Positions 11,242 to 23,700 are shown, numbered from the stretch's first letter. The stretch is 64,000 nt of DNA from Asterias amurensis (GCF_032118995.1 NC_092661.1:9114494-9178493), one strand, 5' to 3'. The notes: generated from the letters alone by a model not told the origin. Made by a program: numbers and translations.

Positions 11242-14200
11242 ATGGTAAGTATCCAAACCACTCCATAACCTTTGGCCGGCCCCGCAGGCCCAGCTATTGG
11301 AATTGGATGCAAACATTATAATAACATAAGAACCGATTTTTTAAAACCTGTTTATTCACATTCCACTCAATGACTCATCAAACACATATATTATTAGTGA
11401 CAAAAGCTTTATTTTGAAAAAATACCACTTCCAGGTGACTTTAATGATTCTTCAACGCTCTATCTAATCTTATAATAAGTTATAATAAATATCTCTTTAC
11501 TAGCTAGAGCCAAACGAGAAGGAAGAAGACAATGAAGAAACTCCAGTTTTAGATGTGTGAGGAAAACCCTAGCCTAGACTCTGGTTTTCTTCCCACATCT
11601 ACATTTTAGACTAAAACTGAAAAGGCTAGAGAACTATTCCAGGGAAAACCCACACAGCAAATGAAGCCAAGGAAGAGCCCGAGGAGAGATTGGCCGATTG
11701 GAAACGCAATCTATTTTAAATCAGTGCTGGGCAGCACAATGTATTTTGCTTGTGCTTGACAAGAATTGTGAATCCTATAGCTAGGCAGTGGCCGCCCAGC
11801 ACCGCCACCGTGGCTACAGCCCCTTTTAGGGCACTTCTGATTGACTTTTTGTTACTTTATCTTCATTCACCAGGGAAATGCAGATTCCGTTCTCTCACCA
11901 GAGAAGATTGCAGAGCTTGAGAAATCCACACATTGTACGTAAGATAAAAAAAAGTGATTTTGACATTTTGTAATCATGGTCACTCGGTTTGTTACACTCA
12001 CTGCAGTTCTAATGTTAGTTGCGATAACGTAACCCTCCTGCTGACGGCGTAGTCGGCAGGAGGGTTAAGTTATCACAACTATTCTAATGTGTGTGAGTGT
12101 GATTTTCAATGATCAAGGTTGACATCCATCAAGTGAACTGTTAACTTTTCTTTGTTTATTGTTATTTGGATTCTCTAATGGAATGGAAATAAAGGTCTTG
12201 AAATGAAGTGAATGATACGCTTGACCCAATTTAATGGTACTGCTTACCTACATGTAGTAATTCTTTACTTACAGACTCACAAACTTTCGGTAAGCAGTGC
12301 CAATGTTATTATAAAGAGATTTAAGAGCTCATCCAAGAATAAAGTTCTCAAACTTTTTCTTTATTCTGACTATGATATAAAAGGCCTGCCGTCGGTTTCA
12401 CAAAGAGTTAGGACTCATCTTATCTCAAATTAGGACAAGTAACTCGTCCTAACTTAGGATTAAGTGCTACAGTGCAGGGTTGGGACTCGTCCTAAGTCCT
12501 AAGATTAGTTTTAATTTAGGAAGAGTTTAGTGAAATCGACGGCTGGAATTATGGAGGCCACAGAGATGGCCTTTGTTGTCCCTGCCTGGTCTTGGTCTTG
12601 GTACCCCTTCAAAAGTTGTCCAAAGACTTAAAGGTTTTCAATGGAAGAGTCCTTTGCTTATTATATTAATGGCCTCGCTCTGTCAAAGATGAAATTCAAG
12701 CCCTGGTATAATTCTCTAATATTTAGAAAGCCTACCCTCGGGGGGGTTACAATTTTAATCCAATACCGTAACCTTAACATACAACATTTTTAATTTTTCA
12801 TTCTGCTATTATTAACTTATGACGAACAACATCTTTTGTTAAATGTTGTTGATCTTTTGCTTGGTGGTCTAGTTGTTAAGACACTACTCAAGAACTGCAA
12901 AGGTGATGGGTTCAAATCCCAGTCATAATGTCTGTGATTTTTTCCCACAGAACTCAGGAAAATACTGGGTATAAAATGCTATTAACACACATCAGTGTAA
13001 GGGTAAAACCAAATTAATACAAGATCCTTTGTTTGTCCACCTATTAAATTCAAAAATTGTCAGATAACGCCAAGGAAATCAAGCACATTGTATCGCACTA
13101 CGCACAGTTTGACCAGTCCACAAATGGGGAGGATGGGATTCCACTGGAGAAACTTTCTGAGATTCCAGAACTTTGCGGCTGCCCGTTCTACGAGAGGATC
13201 GCATACGCTTACATAGATCGGCCAACGATGAGACTCAAGGCAGAAGCATTTCTCAAGATGTTTTCTCTCCTCAGCTCTCGAGCGTCGGTGGAGGAGAAAA
13301 GCAAGGGTGAGTGTTGAGTAACTGTTCCCACTGAGCTTGCAATGAGCCATTTGCGAGTTAGGTTTACATAATGTCTGGTACAATGACTTGCTTAGTCACT
13401 TCCGCGTTCCGCTTTCATTTGAATTCCTCAGACTATAGAAACAGTTGCTATGCTAAATGGTTCGGGCAAGCCTTTGTATAGCAACCTCCAGATGAGCAAA
13501 CCCTGGTACCATTGTGCCGTACACATCCATTCAGAATTGTGTATGGGTGTTCACCATCTCTTCTGCAACTATGCAAAAGCCTGCCCCGAATCATGTGACA
13601 TAGAAACTGTCTCTGCCAAAGTCTGGGATATTCTTAATTAAGAGCCAAAGTTGCAAAGAAATATGATTATGTCTGCTGCCGCCAGCGTCTCAAAAGTCTC
13701 CTATTGCAACTTGTGACTTGGCATCGGAACAATGACAAATAAACATCTGTATGCTTTATTCTCTCGGTTACCAGCTCTCTTCAACTCCCTAGACTGCAGT
13801 CATGATGGTACCCTGGGCTTTGATGAGCTGTTCCGATTTTACAAATCTGTCCTGAGCCCGACGTTTGATGACGATTACATCATCGATCTAGTCGTCCGCA
13901 TTCTTCAACGATCAGAACTCCAGGAGCAGCACAGGGTATCATATCAAGATTTCCAGAAGGTACATTTGACTATGATTGTCACCTCGTACATATTCATGAG
14001 TTATTTGTATATCAAATTTGCATCAAATTTGCATATCATTTTAGTTGGTTTCTCGTACCAGTCCTATATATTTATATTATGGTTTGTTGTTTCACCCTGT
14101 CAGAACAAATGTAGTCCTCTTCTAGTGTCGCACAATACAATCGTGGCCACTGGGTTTTGGCACTAGAACAAGGTTGGGTACATTTACAATAGATAAAAAG

Positions 14201-14400
14201 GAAATTAATTATGCAATACATGTAAAGAAGAAAAATGAATATTCATACTGAAACTTCAAATACCCAATTTTCTATGACACACCCCATGATCTACATTGAT
14301 TTGTGATTTGCTTCCCCCCCCCTCCCCTCCACCCCAACAGCTGATTTCATCGGAAGAGATAAAAGAGAAGATGACTGTTGACCTGCAACTTGATGTCTGA
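11242..14400 (+). CDS. calcineurin-B-like EF-hand protein, N-myristoylation signal (complete, 5 coding exons)
   Basis: Exons 11242-11244 (ATG only), 11874-11934, 13064-13306, 13775-13959 and 14341-14400 join in phase to 183 aa. Calcineurin B (PPP3R1) is 170 aa. The protein begins MGNADS, a good N-myristoylation context like MGNEAS of calcineurin B, and ends KEKMTVDLQLDV, recalling its KKMVVDV tail. Only one EF-hand loop is canonical (residues 109-120, DCSHDGTLGFDE). The first loop (DQSTNGEDGIPLE) has extra residues, and the other two sites lack acidic ligands, so at most one strong calcium site is predicted. It could be a regulatory subunit of a calcineurin-like phosphatase or a CHP/CIB-like adaptor; the partner cannot be told from sequence. 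No intact catalytic partner lies in the window. Confidence 0.85.
11325..11445. repeat. dispersed repeat, near-identical to 32912-33030
   Basis: The block from ATAAGAACCGATT through GACAAAAGCTTTATTTTG to CCAGGTGACTTTA recurs at 32912-33030 with only small indels. It lies in intron 1 of the EF-hand gene and upstream of the duplicated unknown gene. No termini or coding capacity were seen. Confidence 0.8.
11994..12100. repeat. foldback element, 'aaccctcctgc' arms
   Basis: GATAACGTAACCCTCCTGC and GCAGGAGGGTTAAGTTATC form long inverted arms around a 14-base loop. The outer CACTCACTG...GTGTGAGTG is weaker. It lies in intron 2 of the EF-hand gene. Confidence 0.8.
12395..12545. repeat. foldback MITE, second 'tttcacaaagagtt' member
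   Basis: Begins GGTTTCACAAAGAGTTAGGAC and ends GGAAGAGTTTAGTGAAATCG, an imperfect inverted copy. Related to 9218-9336 and, as an end fragment, to 34206-34235 in the duplicated gene. Confidence 0.7.
12858..13010 (+). repeat. probable tRNA-derived SINE fragment
   Basis: TGGTCTAGTTGTTAAG resembles a pol III A box, and GGGTTCAAATCCC about 35 bases on is a good B box. The tail ('cacatcagtgtaagggtaaaacc') recurs near 3545, 45297 and 45600-45740. It lies just upstream of exon 3 of the EF-hand gene. A functional tRNA is unlikely because the acceptor stem does not pair. Confidence 0.5.
13340..13545 (+). repeat. dispersed repeat, related to 18117-18320
   Basis: Shared blocks include CAATGACTTGCTTAGTCAC and GCAAACCCTGGTACCATTGT in the same order and spacing. 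It sits in intron 3 of the EF-hand gene. No coding capacity. Confidence 0.75.
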
Positions 14401-14700
14401 TGAATTATGCATGTCAGGAGGAGGACCATCTGATAAATCATGCGATTCGGACGGACCATCTGATGAATTATGCATACAAAAGGACCATCTGATGAACTAT
14501 GCATGAAAATAGGACTATTTGATGAATTATGCATGTCATCTGATGAATTATTCATGTCAAAAGGACCATCTGATGAATTATATGCATATCGGAGGAACAA
14601 TCTCTGATGAATTGTGCATGAAAGAGGACCATCTAGCGGTCTATGCTTGTCGGACAGACCATCTGATGAATTATGCATGATTGTCATATGGACTGTCTGC
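14398..14700. repeat. tandem array of ~28-40 bp units at the EF-hand gene stop codon
   Basis: About nine imperfect units built on GACCATCTGATGAATTATGC begin at the stop codon itself (GTCTGATGAATTATGC), so the array occupies the start of the 3' UTR. ATGAATTATGCAT is the most conserved part. Weaker ATTCATGAATTATTCATG motifs continue to about 15250. Confidence 0.85.
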
Positions 14701-14907
14701 ATACTTGAAAATCTGAGGACTTCTAGGGAGTCATTCCGTCTGATGGATCATGCAGACCTCATATTTGTATCTTGTTAATTATTTACACTATATTACAACT
14801 GATAGATTATACATGATTATTCATGATTTAAATTTGGAAACTTTTGTACATTGTAGAACACATAAAATGAATGATTCATAAAGACATGAATTATTCATGT
14901 ATAATTC

Positions 14908-15098
14908 AATGGGCTTTCCTCAAACCTCGGCTTGGGCTCCGACTTAGGTTCTAGGCTCCATCTGCTGATGTTTCGAACCACCACACTGCGTGCAATCCAA
15001 CAATGCAAGTTTAAAATAAGGCCAAGCTGTGTTTCCACCGCGCATGAGCACGCAGTGCCTAGCTGGAGCCAAAGCTGAGGTTTGAGAATAGCCCATGA
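14908..15098. mobile_element. foldback MITE, 'gggct..cctcaaacctc' termini
   Basis: ATGGGCTTTCCTCAAACCTC at the left and GAGGTTTGAGAATAGCCCAT at the right are inverted repeats that extend inward (GGGCTCC/GGAGCC). No coding capacity. Confidence 0.8.
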
Positions 15099-15423
15099 TT
15101 CAACTTGGGAAACTTTTGTACATGTACATGTCATATACATTGTAGATTGGCGAGTTATTCATAAATGATTTATGATTAAACTTTTGAAACAGGTGTTCAT
15201 TGTAGAATGATATGAATAATACATGTAGACATGAATTATTCATGAATGATTCATGGTGCACTGAAAACTGATACCAATCAAAATGCCTTTAGCTATTCAA
15301 AGAAAATTAATTCAAATATATATAAACTTTTTGGAAAAGTTACCTTTACTGAGACTTGTGCAATATTTTTGCTATGAAAATGAGGAAGTGTAAATAATGT
15401 ACACAAGTGAATAACAAAAACTG

Positions 15424-15780
15424 TTAAAGACACTGGACACTTTTAGTAATTGTCAAAGACCAGTCATTCTCACTTGGTGTATCTCAACATATGCACAAAA
15501 AAAGAAATCTGTTAGAATTTGAACTCAATTGGTTGTCGAAGTTGCAAGATAATAATGGAAGAAATTACACCCTTGTCAAACGAAGTTGTAAGGTTTCAGA
15601 TGCTTGATTTCGGGACCTCAAAATCAAGGTCTCGAAATCAAATTCAAATAAGTGGAAAACTACGATACTTCACAGGGAGCTGTTTGTTTTATACTATCAA
15701 TAGTTCTCCATTGCTTGTTAGTAAGTTTTTATGCCAACAATTATTTGAAGTAATAACCAATAGTGTCCAGTGCATTTAAA
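15424..15780. mobile_element. TTAA MITE, 'aaaggcactggacac' family (copy 1)
   Basis: It runs from TTAAAGACACTGGACAC to GTGTCCAGTGCATTTAA, with inverted termini and TTAA at each end. The middle has the family's CTCGAAATC/GATTTCGG palindrome. Other copies or pieces lie at 24223-26256 (interrupted), 33096, 46218, 50693, 52203 and 56124. TTAA targeting is typical of piggyBac-type transposases; no transposase is present here. Confidence 0.85.
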
Positions 15781-17401
15781 GCTAGGGCTCTATAAGGTTA
15801 TGTTCATTTTTGTGATGCACTCATTTTCCAATAGATAGAGTCCTCATAAATTACATTACAAGTGACAAACCTAATTTCACAAGGACTTACGACGGGTATC
15901 TATCAGGAAAAATAAGTGCATCACAAACCGAATTTGTCTAAGGAGCCCCTCTTTAGTCAAGATATACACACTTATTTTCTTTTTTTATACTACATGTATA
16001 ATGTTTTGCATATAATATATCTTCTTAGACTACCCTTGATTATGTAAATATTATTAACAAGGGATTGTCATTCTGTGGTTAAGCAATGTTGTCGTCTAAT
16101 AAACTGCCCTAATTTGGCAAAATTGTACCATACATGTACAACCGTATGTACCGTATGACTGCAATCTGTTTTGTTTTGGATCTTGAGTTACACAAAGAAG
16201 TCATACAGCTACTGCATCATTGGTTGACGTTTTGTCCTAACCTCAAATTGGCGCTCAGCATTAGTAAAACCTCTGAAGGCTAAGACTGTCAGAACCCCTG
16301 CTTTAGTGGATAGGGGAGGGGGAATTTCCTCAGACATAAGCCCATCCTCTTTATCAAGATGGCCCTCCAGGGCTAGGCTCCGCCCACGTATCAAGAGGAA
16401 ATGATGGCAGGAATGTGGAAGTCATTTGGGGCAGGAAATTTGAGTTTGAGCTTTGCTTGCTTAGTCATGTACGTGTATGGTGCATAGAGGGTTGCATGTG
16501 AAAGCTAGTGGGGTTGGTGGTTTAAGTACAAGTACATTAAATATATGGGGGTAAAACAAACTTTTGAGGATATTGGGGAATCATAAGTTGACCACAAAGA
16601 GCAACCATGTCAATTTTTGGCAGACCAACTTGTCTATATTTTCTATAGATAGTTCATGGTTGACGCCATCTTGGCAACCCGACTTGGGTTTTGGCTGTGA
16701 TCTGAATGTGTTCACCATATCTCAAAATGGCCTTTAGATTGCAATTGAAACACAAAAACCAGACTAAAATTTAAAAAGGATGTGGCCAACCATTGAATAA
16801 ATAGTTAATGAAAAATGTACTATTGTGCACTTCTTGCTGTTTACTTCTATTGCCTTGTGCATAATATGAGCCAGAGAAGGCAAAACACATGAAATACACT
16901 CGACGTGAGTGCAGAACTCCATGCTTCTGTATGCGCTGATTCTTTGCTTATGGAAAGCAGAACCATGAAATTAGGCCTGTATTACATGTAAAGTGGAAAG
17001 AATATCGTGCCTTGTATGGTAGCACCTTCAAAGGTGATACAGCATAATATCCCATCTGATGGACGAAGCAATTATGATCAAGTATCTTGCTCAAAGATAG
17101 ACTTGTGGACAAGACGTTAAATGTCTATCGCTGTGATAGTGTTCAGACACTCCGCGACACTGGCGATATTCTCGTGTGACTGCTGGCCCCACGCAAGACT
17201 ACTGCTCTCGCCCAGTGCAGTCTCAATTTACATAGTCCGCAACCAGCAGCTTCGCGCGTGAGCAGTGATCTTGCGAAAAGCAGTATTCAAACACGAAAAC
17301 CTGAATCATTATTAGCCACCACCACAACTCGGCAATGTCACCGCAACATTATTAACGACTTGTCCGCAAGTCTAGCTCAAAGACCAGGTTACCATAAAAA
17401 T

Positions 17402-17447
17402 AATAAAACCCATTTTACTTGGTATAACATTTTGAATCGTCTTTATT
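17402..17447. terminator. opposed polyadenylation signals between convergent genes
   Basis: AATAAA on the plus strand at 17402-17407 and on the minus strand at 17447-17442 face each other, 35 bases apart. They are well placed to end the EF-hand transcript (plus) and the akirin transcript (minus, giving a ~3.3 kb 3' UTR). Only the motif is seen; use is inferred. Confidence 0.4.
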
Positions 17448-18116
17448 TGTAACAGTCTTTAGTAATACATGAATTATATACAAAGTAAGGAGTGATTTCA
17501 AAATGACCAGGGACAAAATTAAACTACCAGACACTGAACTCTCACGACATTTACCTATTAATAGCACCAAAAATAAGGAAACACAAAGTCATTTCAAAAT
17601 GGCCCACCATCATAACTGCAAAGAGGGCTTCCAGACCACAAAACCCCACTTCCATACTTAGCAGCATATGAGTCTAAACAGATCTGGCAGAAGACCAGTC
17701 ACAACAAAATACACTTTGCTTTACATTTTGTTTGGTGACCTGTTTCTGTCCAGCAAAACTTGCTGAGCAGATTTGTATACTTAGCAGCTGTATGATATAA
17801 CGCCAAGTTGTGTACAGTTCAATTGAGGACCTGTGGTGCCCTATTCATTCACATTATAATGGCCAAGATAAGAAGATTACTACATCCAAGTTGATTAAAG
17901 GCTGATTGAATCTGAAATTTGTACCATCACTGACGTTTACTAGAGTAATGTCATTACAATGTTACAATGTAACTAGACTTTAACAGTACTCCTGATAAAC
18001 ATCTCCCATCTAAGTACAATCGATTTTGAGGAAACTAACAATAGACGGATCCACGTCAGGAAAGTGTCTATCAAACAGGGTAGAACGTCTGCCCTCAAAA
18101 AACATGATGCAGCACT

Positions 18117-18320
18117 TCAAATTAGCCATTCACGAGTCGGATTTTTATACTGTCTGGAACAATGACTTGCTTAGTCACAAGTTACCACTTTCAGTTTGAA
18201 CTCCTCAGAGACAATTGCTATGTTTTCCGGCAGGCTTTTGTACAAAAACCCGCAGATGGGCAAACCCTGGTACCATTGTGCCATGCACTTACTTATTCAC
18301 AATTATGAATGTAAACTTGT
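18117..18320 (+). repeat. dispersed repeat, related to 13340-13545
   Basis: Same block order as the copy in the EF-hand gene intron, roughly 75-80 percent alike by eye. Confidence 0.7.
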
Positions 18321-19479
18321 ACACGGTAATTTGACTGCATAAAACACTTTGACATTATTATGTGAATTAGTTGTTCTACATTGTACCTTCCCAACATAAG
18401 AGCTCCCTGCACCAACATGGAATGACTTTGTGCTACAACATTCAAAATCATAATTAAAACGTAACCAATCAATCACTGTTCAGTTCTTCTACCTAGGACG
18501 GCACGAATCTAGCTAATCACATGGAGTGAGAAATCGTTTAAAAACAACAAAAGAAAGGTAAAATAATAATCTGGAGTAAAACGACGGAAACTAAAAATTA
18601 AAGTTATCGACAGAAAAGAAAGAAATTGCTGTACAATATATACAATGTTTAAACATGTTAACTTAGATTTAAGATAACTGAAAGTGAGAGAATAATATCT
18701 ATAATCACTGATTTGTCTCCCGACCCTCCCTTAACAACATTTTTATTTGGGAAAATTTATCGAGAACGGCTAAGGTGTGATTTTGTATTTTCATGGTCGT
18801 GTCAATCAAATGAGGTTGAATTTTACTATTAGCCGAAAATTTCAAAATGGCCGCTGAAATTTGTACCAACTTTTAAAAGCTTAAAAGTTGTAATCATATT
18901 GTATAAACCTTTGGAAAATAAAGATCTATGTCAATTCAGTCACATTTAATCATTACAACATATGATAAATATGCAAAAATAGCGGGCATATAGTTTTCAT
19001 TTCTTCTTGATTTTTTTTCAAGTTTGGTTTTGTTCTTGATGTTGTTGTTGCTTTTTAATTTCTCTGACATAAATGGAATAAAACTCCCAATTCAAACATT
19101 TTCTCTAACATAAAAAAGAAGATTAATTATAACATTTTGGTGTAACATAAGTGAGGTTCAAATAAATATGACTAATAGATGATTAAAATATCATGGGTTT
19201 TTAGCAAATTAACCGTGAATTTACTATTATACAAACAACAACAAAAATAACTTTGCTCCAATAATGTCAAACGTTATTATTAGATAATCCAATGAGTGTT
19301 CTTCCTTAAAAAAATAATAAAAAATAATCCCCAAAACAAACAAAGACGAAGGCGAAAATATGGGGGGGAAAAGCGCCTGGTGTGTCACGCAGACAGTAGA
19401 AATAGAATGCATCTCAAAAATATTAGCAAAATTTTAGTCCATTTTAGGCTGTCATTTTCTTGGGCTCCAGCTTCGTCAA

Positions 19480-19683
19480 CCTGGGCCAAAATTCTTCGAG
19501 CTGCTTAAAAGCACACAAAGTAGCTAAGGACAACATAAGTACGCTTACCAGAATATTAGGTTACCAGCTAAAATACCATGGCACATGTACAATGATGTGT
19601 GTGGTACCCTGCATGGTTTTGCTTAGCAGAATATTGCTAAGAAAAATTCTGTTTTAAGCAGCTCTATGAAATTACGCTCCCTT
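19480..19683. repeat. foldback element, 'gagctgcttaa' family
   Basis: The left end (CGAGCTGCTTAAAAGCACA) and right end (TTTTAAGCAGCTCTATGAAA) are inverted, with internal TAAGCA/TGCTTAG pairs. Family as at 1063. Confidence 0.7.
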
Positions 19684-19754
19684 TGACGCCTCGAAAAGAA
19701 AGCACACATTTTCTTAACAATTCAAGGAGCCCAAAAGACCAAGACTTTGACCTT

Positions 19755-20130
19755 TGACCCCTGTCACCAATGACCCCTGTCACCAATGACCCCTGTCACC
19801 AATGACCCCCGTCACCAATGACCCCCGTCACCAATGACCCCCGTCACCAATGACCCCCGTCACCAATGACCCCCGACACCAATGACCCCCGTCACCAATG
19901 ACCCCCCGTCACCAATGACCCCCGTCACCAATGACCCCCGTCACCAATGACCCCCGTCACCAATGACCCCCGTCACCAATGACCCCCGTCACCAATGACC
20001 CCCGTCACCAATGACCCCCGTCACCAATGACCCCCGTCACCATGACCCCCGTCACCAATGACCCCTGGTCACCAATGACCCCTGGTCACCAATGACCCCT
20101 GCCATCAATGACCCCTGCATCATAAATGAC
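19755..20130. repeat. 16-bp minisatellite, about 22 units
   Basis: Unit ATGACCCCCGTCACCA, nearly perfect from about 19800 to 20040. CTGTCACC variants lie at the left and 17-bp CTGGTCACC variants at the right edge. On the minus strand it would be transcribed only if the akirin 3' UTR reaches this far. Confidence 0.95.
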
Positions 20131-20708
20131 CATCACTCTAAATGATACAGCAGATAACCCTACAAATATACTAGTAAAGGATTTTTATATTAAGCTTGTC
20201 GGTACACATCTATTAGCTTTTAAACTCCTTGAGGTAATGGCATGTTTTAGTGCATTGTAGTACCAGCAACTCTACGCAGAGGATTTTTTTTACATTTTTA
20301 GAAATTTTGGTTTTGTTGCTCATCCCTTGATAATCAAGGGAAATAGAAAGGAAATATAAATCTTACATAAATAACAAGTTTTAGATCTTAAACAGTCGAC
20401 GTTTACATCCAGTTGACCCAAAGTTTTGGTTGACGCTATTATGTAATTTAGAGAAGTAATCAATTTGTTTTTTTCATTATATATTTACATATGAACGCAA
20501 CTGCCTCCATCTGTAATAAGAACAGACTTGTAATGTTTTTATCCATTTATTTAATTATTTTTTTTATGAGGAAGAGAATGCTGGGATGATTTTGAAGGGA
20601 TGCGGTAACCTAAGGGTACGATGGATGTACATGTAGTCTTCGGCTCCACAGCTGAGGCAGGTGTTGATACCTTGTGCGGAGGCTACACGCTGCTTCAAAT
20701 TCACGAGC

Positions 20709-23700
20709 TTAAGAAACGTCTGTGGGTGGAATCAAATCATGGAATTAGACAATAACAATCATAAGTAATATTAAATAATATTTACAAAGCGCTGGACACA
20801 CACAGTATCTCTGAATAAACACAAATTACAAAAACTTTGCTTAGCATAAAAGCAAATGAGTTTTTAATATTGTATCACACAACTATACCTGTATAAAAAA
20901 AAAACACCCGATCATCAGACCTGGGCCCAATTTCAAAGCGCTGCTTAACTGTAAGAAAATTTGCGTGCTTAATGTAGCAGAAAAAATTGCTTAAGCCTTA
21001 GCGTATTTCACAGGTTAGCAGACAAATTGGGCGCCCATATTGCGTGTTTACCGTGGATTTGCATTGTGACTTCATTTATTTTCGTGCGGTAAGCACCGGA
21101 AGGTTAGCATGCCTTTTCGTTTGCTTACGGTTAGCAGCGCTATGAAATAGAAATTGCACAGTAAGCAAAAAATCGGCCGCTAAGCAGCTCTATGCCATTG
21201 GGCCTAGTTCATGAGCCTACTGGGTCGATGCTTTTATCAGTGGCCTTGGGTCTGTGGTCCAGCCAATATTTCTGACCACCAACAGGATGTACATTGTACT
21301 TCCCAAAAGGTGTCATCCTGTAGTGTCAATGACCATCTTTTGTCTTATATCTCTGTTAATTGACACTTTATAGGCCTTCTTTATTTCAGGTACACTGTAA
21401 CAAAAGTCAGGTTACTAGCCAAAGTACTAGCCATAATTGCTGTAATGTCAATAGCAATATTGGATTTACTCAAATGATGCTATTTTGTTTCCCACTTCAA
21501 CATACCGTTATCAGTGTGGCGAGGCTCTTTGGATCATGAGCAATGGTTGAATTTTAATTTAATCTACAATGTAATCAAAATGTTTTTGTGCTCTTTTTAA
21601 TGTTTTTCTGTCATAAATTTGTTGCCTGTGTGTTTGTAATTTTGATATGTCATTCTTTTTTTTGTAATATAGGCCTATGTAATATTTTTAATGACTATTT
21701 TTGTGAACTGTACATTTCGGCTTTAAGCTGCTGTATTGCAGTGTTTTAATTAACCATTAATAATAAAGTACCGTGTCACAATGTACTACATCATCTGTGA
21801 CCAGATAGAGCATGCATGTCATCAATATTGCTTTAGCACCACAAACATGTACATAAGAACATTATATTCGGCTCGAGCAGTTCTATGAAATTAGGTCCTG
21901 CGCCGAATTTTGTAAAGCTGTTTTAAAAGCAGAGAATTACGCTTAACACATTTCTTGGCTATACGCAATAAATTGAACGGGGTACCAGTCGCAGCAATGT
22001 TAACCAAACCTCAAGTGTTATCCTGGGTGGTAACTTATTTTTGCTAAGCAAAAGTTTATTTGTGCTAAGCAAGTTTTGGGGCTTACAGGCTTTATGAAAT
22101 TGGGTCCTGGTTGACCAAAAAGGTCTCAACCTTTGGACTATGTTGTTTTCATCAAGACAAGCTCAGCAACTGAGGTGAAGAACCTTTAATGGGATGCTTT
22201 AGTCATAACGACAAATGGTATAATATCCCTTGCGACATGAAACAAACACAGCTCAACCACTCCTTTAAGAGCGGATGCTGCAAGTAGCGCAGACAGCCTG
22301 AAACATTTAGAAGGCTGTGAATAGAGAGTGGTAGTACACCTCCAGGGAGTGTGGGACGGATTGTATAATTTGCGTTATGGGGAGCCGTGGGATCATAGGA
22401 AGGTAGTCGAGGATGCTTAGTCATTTTCTAAAACCACCCCAAAATTCATTAATCCCATTTTGATGAGAGGTTGGTGAGCAAAAAATTAGCTAGTTTAAGA
22501 CCCCCCCCCAAAAAAAAAAAAAAAATTATAATAATAATAAATAAATAAACTTACAGCTTGCCGTTGAGTCTTTGAAACGTCGATGAATCTGGTCTTGGTT
22601 GAACTTAACAAAGGCATCATATTGTTCTGAAATGATAGTGATAAACAAATTCAAAAAGTTAGATACATTTTACACTCACTCTGCTGCTTTGCAGGCCTAG
22701 AACATCGCTCTTGAAGGGCCACAACAATTCTCCTCTGGTAAGGGGTACTTCTACGAGGAAAATGTAAATTTGTATTGAAACCTTGCAAAGGTTTACACAG
22801 TGGGTTAAATTCGAGGCCTGATTTGTCATTTATAGACTGTGTACAGTTTTGCACAGACTTGAGCGACTGAATTCTTGTGATGTGTTGAAGTACATGTTAA
22901 CGGGGTTCTCCCCAGGATTTTTCAAAACTGTTTTTGAAGTTTGGCCACGAAGGACATTAAATTGAAACAAGGTATACAGAATGTGTTCTGATTCTGGTTT
23001 TATATGCCCTACATCAATGTGTACTCTGGAGCATTGTTAACGGTTTTTGTCTTGATGGTTTTTTCGGTGAAATAACAATGTACATGTACATAATACATCT
23101 ATAGGCTCAATTCACACGTATTAGCCAGATACGCTAGCCAAGTGCATTTACATGTAAAGGGAGAACACTGCCTGTATGCAACTTCTTCACTGCATTGAAA
23201 TTGGTTAAATTTATTGTCCAATAGACTTGACCGAGGCCATTAAATTAAACATGCATACAATTTCATGGTATGTGTTTCTCACTGTCATGACGGCTCATCA
23301 TGAAATTTAGTGGTTTAGAAGTGGTCGGACTGGCTAGTTTAAACACTTAGACAGTGTGCAAGTTATTCTGTAAAAACCACTGCCTGCATAAGTGGAGACC
23401 ATTAAATTTATGGTCTCAATTTCAACAAAACACAGCAAGTGACAGAAGAAAAAAAAACCTTTTTGGGGGCCTAAATAAAATAAAATAAAAAGTGGCTCAA
23501 AGACACTTAAGGCCCGGTCACACTGGCCTCGATAACGAGAATGAAAACGAGACGACAACAAAGCACTCCCTCAATTGGTGAAATAAGCGTGCGCGTATTC
23601 TGTGCGGAGCAATTCAACCAACAGATTGCGTTCTCTTTGCGTCGTTATCATTGTCGTTTCGTTATTGCTGCAGTGTGACTGGCCATTAACTATCCCCTCC

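Larger units (their letters stand above)
14401..17441. other. 3' UTR / intergenic DNA after the EF-hand gene
   Basis: No coding exon was recognised. The stretch holds the tandem array above, a foldback element at 14908-15098 and a TTAA MITE at 15424-15780. Plus-strand AATAAA signals at 16098-16103 and 17402-17407 are candidate ends for the EF-hand transcript. 15781-17400 otherwise shows nothing I can name. Confidence 0.5.
17448..20708. other. akirin 3' flank / probable long 3' UTR
   Basis: No coding exon was seen. It contains a dispersed repeat (18117-18320), a foldback element (19480-19683) and a 16-bp minisatellite (19755-20130). 18321-19470 is AT-rich with nothing recognised. Confidence 0.45.

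Noticed and set aside
12858-12940. Possible tRNA gene with A and B boxes
   Set aside because: The acceptor and anticodon stems do not form; better explained as a SINE remnant.
14256-14702. 148-aa minus-strand frame with His/Met/Ser repeats
   Set aside because: It arises from the tandem array in the EF-hand gene's 3' UTR and overlaps its last exon antisense.
19755-20130. Regular direct repeats that could suggest a CRISPR array
   Set aside because: Units are contiguous 16-mers without spacers, in a eukaryotic genome; a minisatellite.
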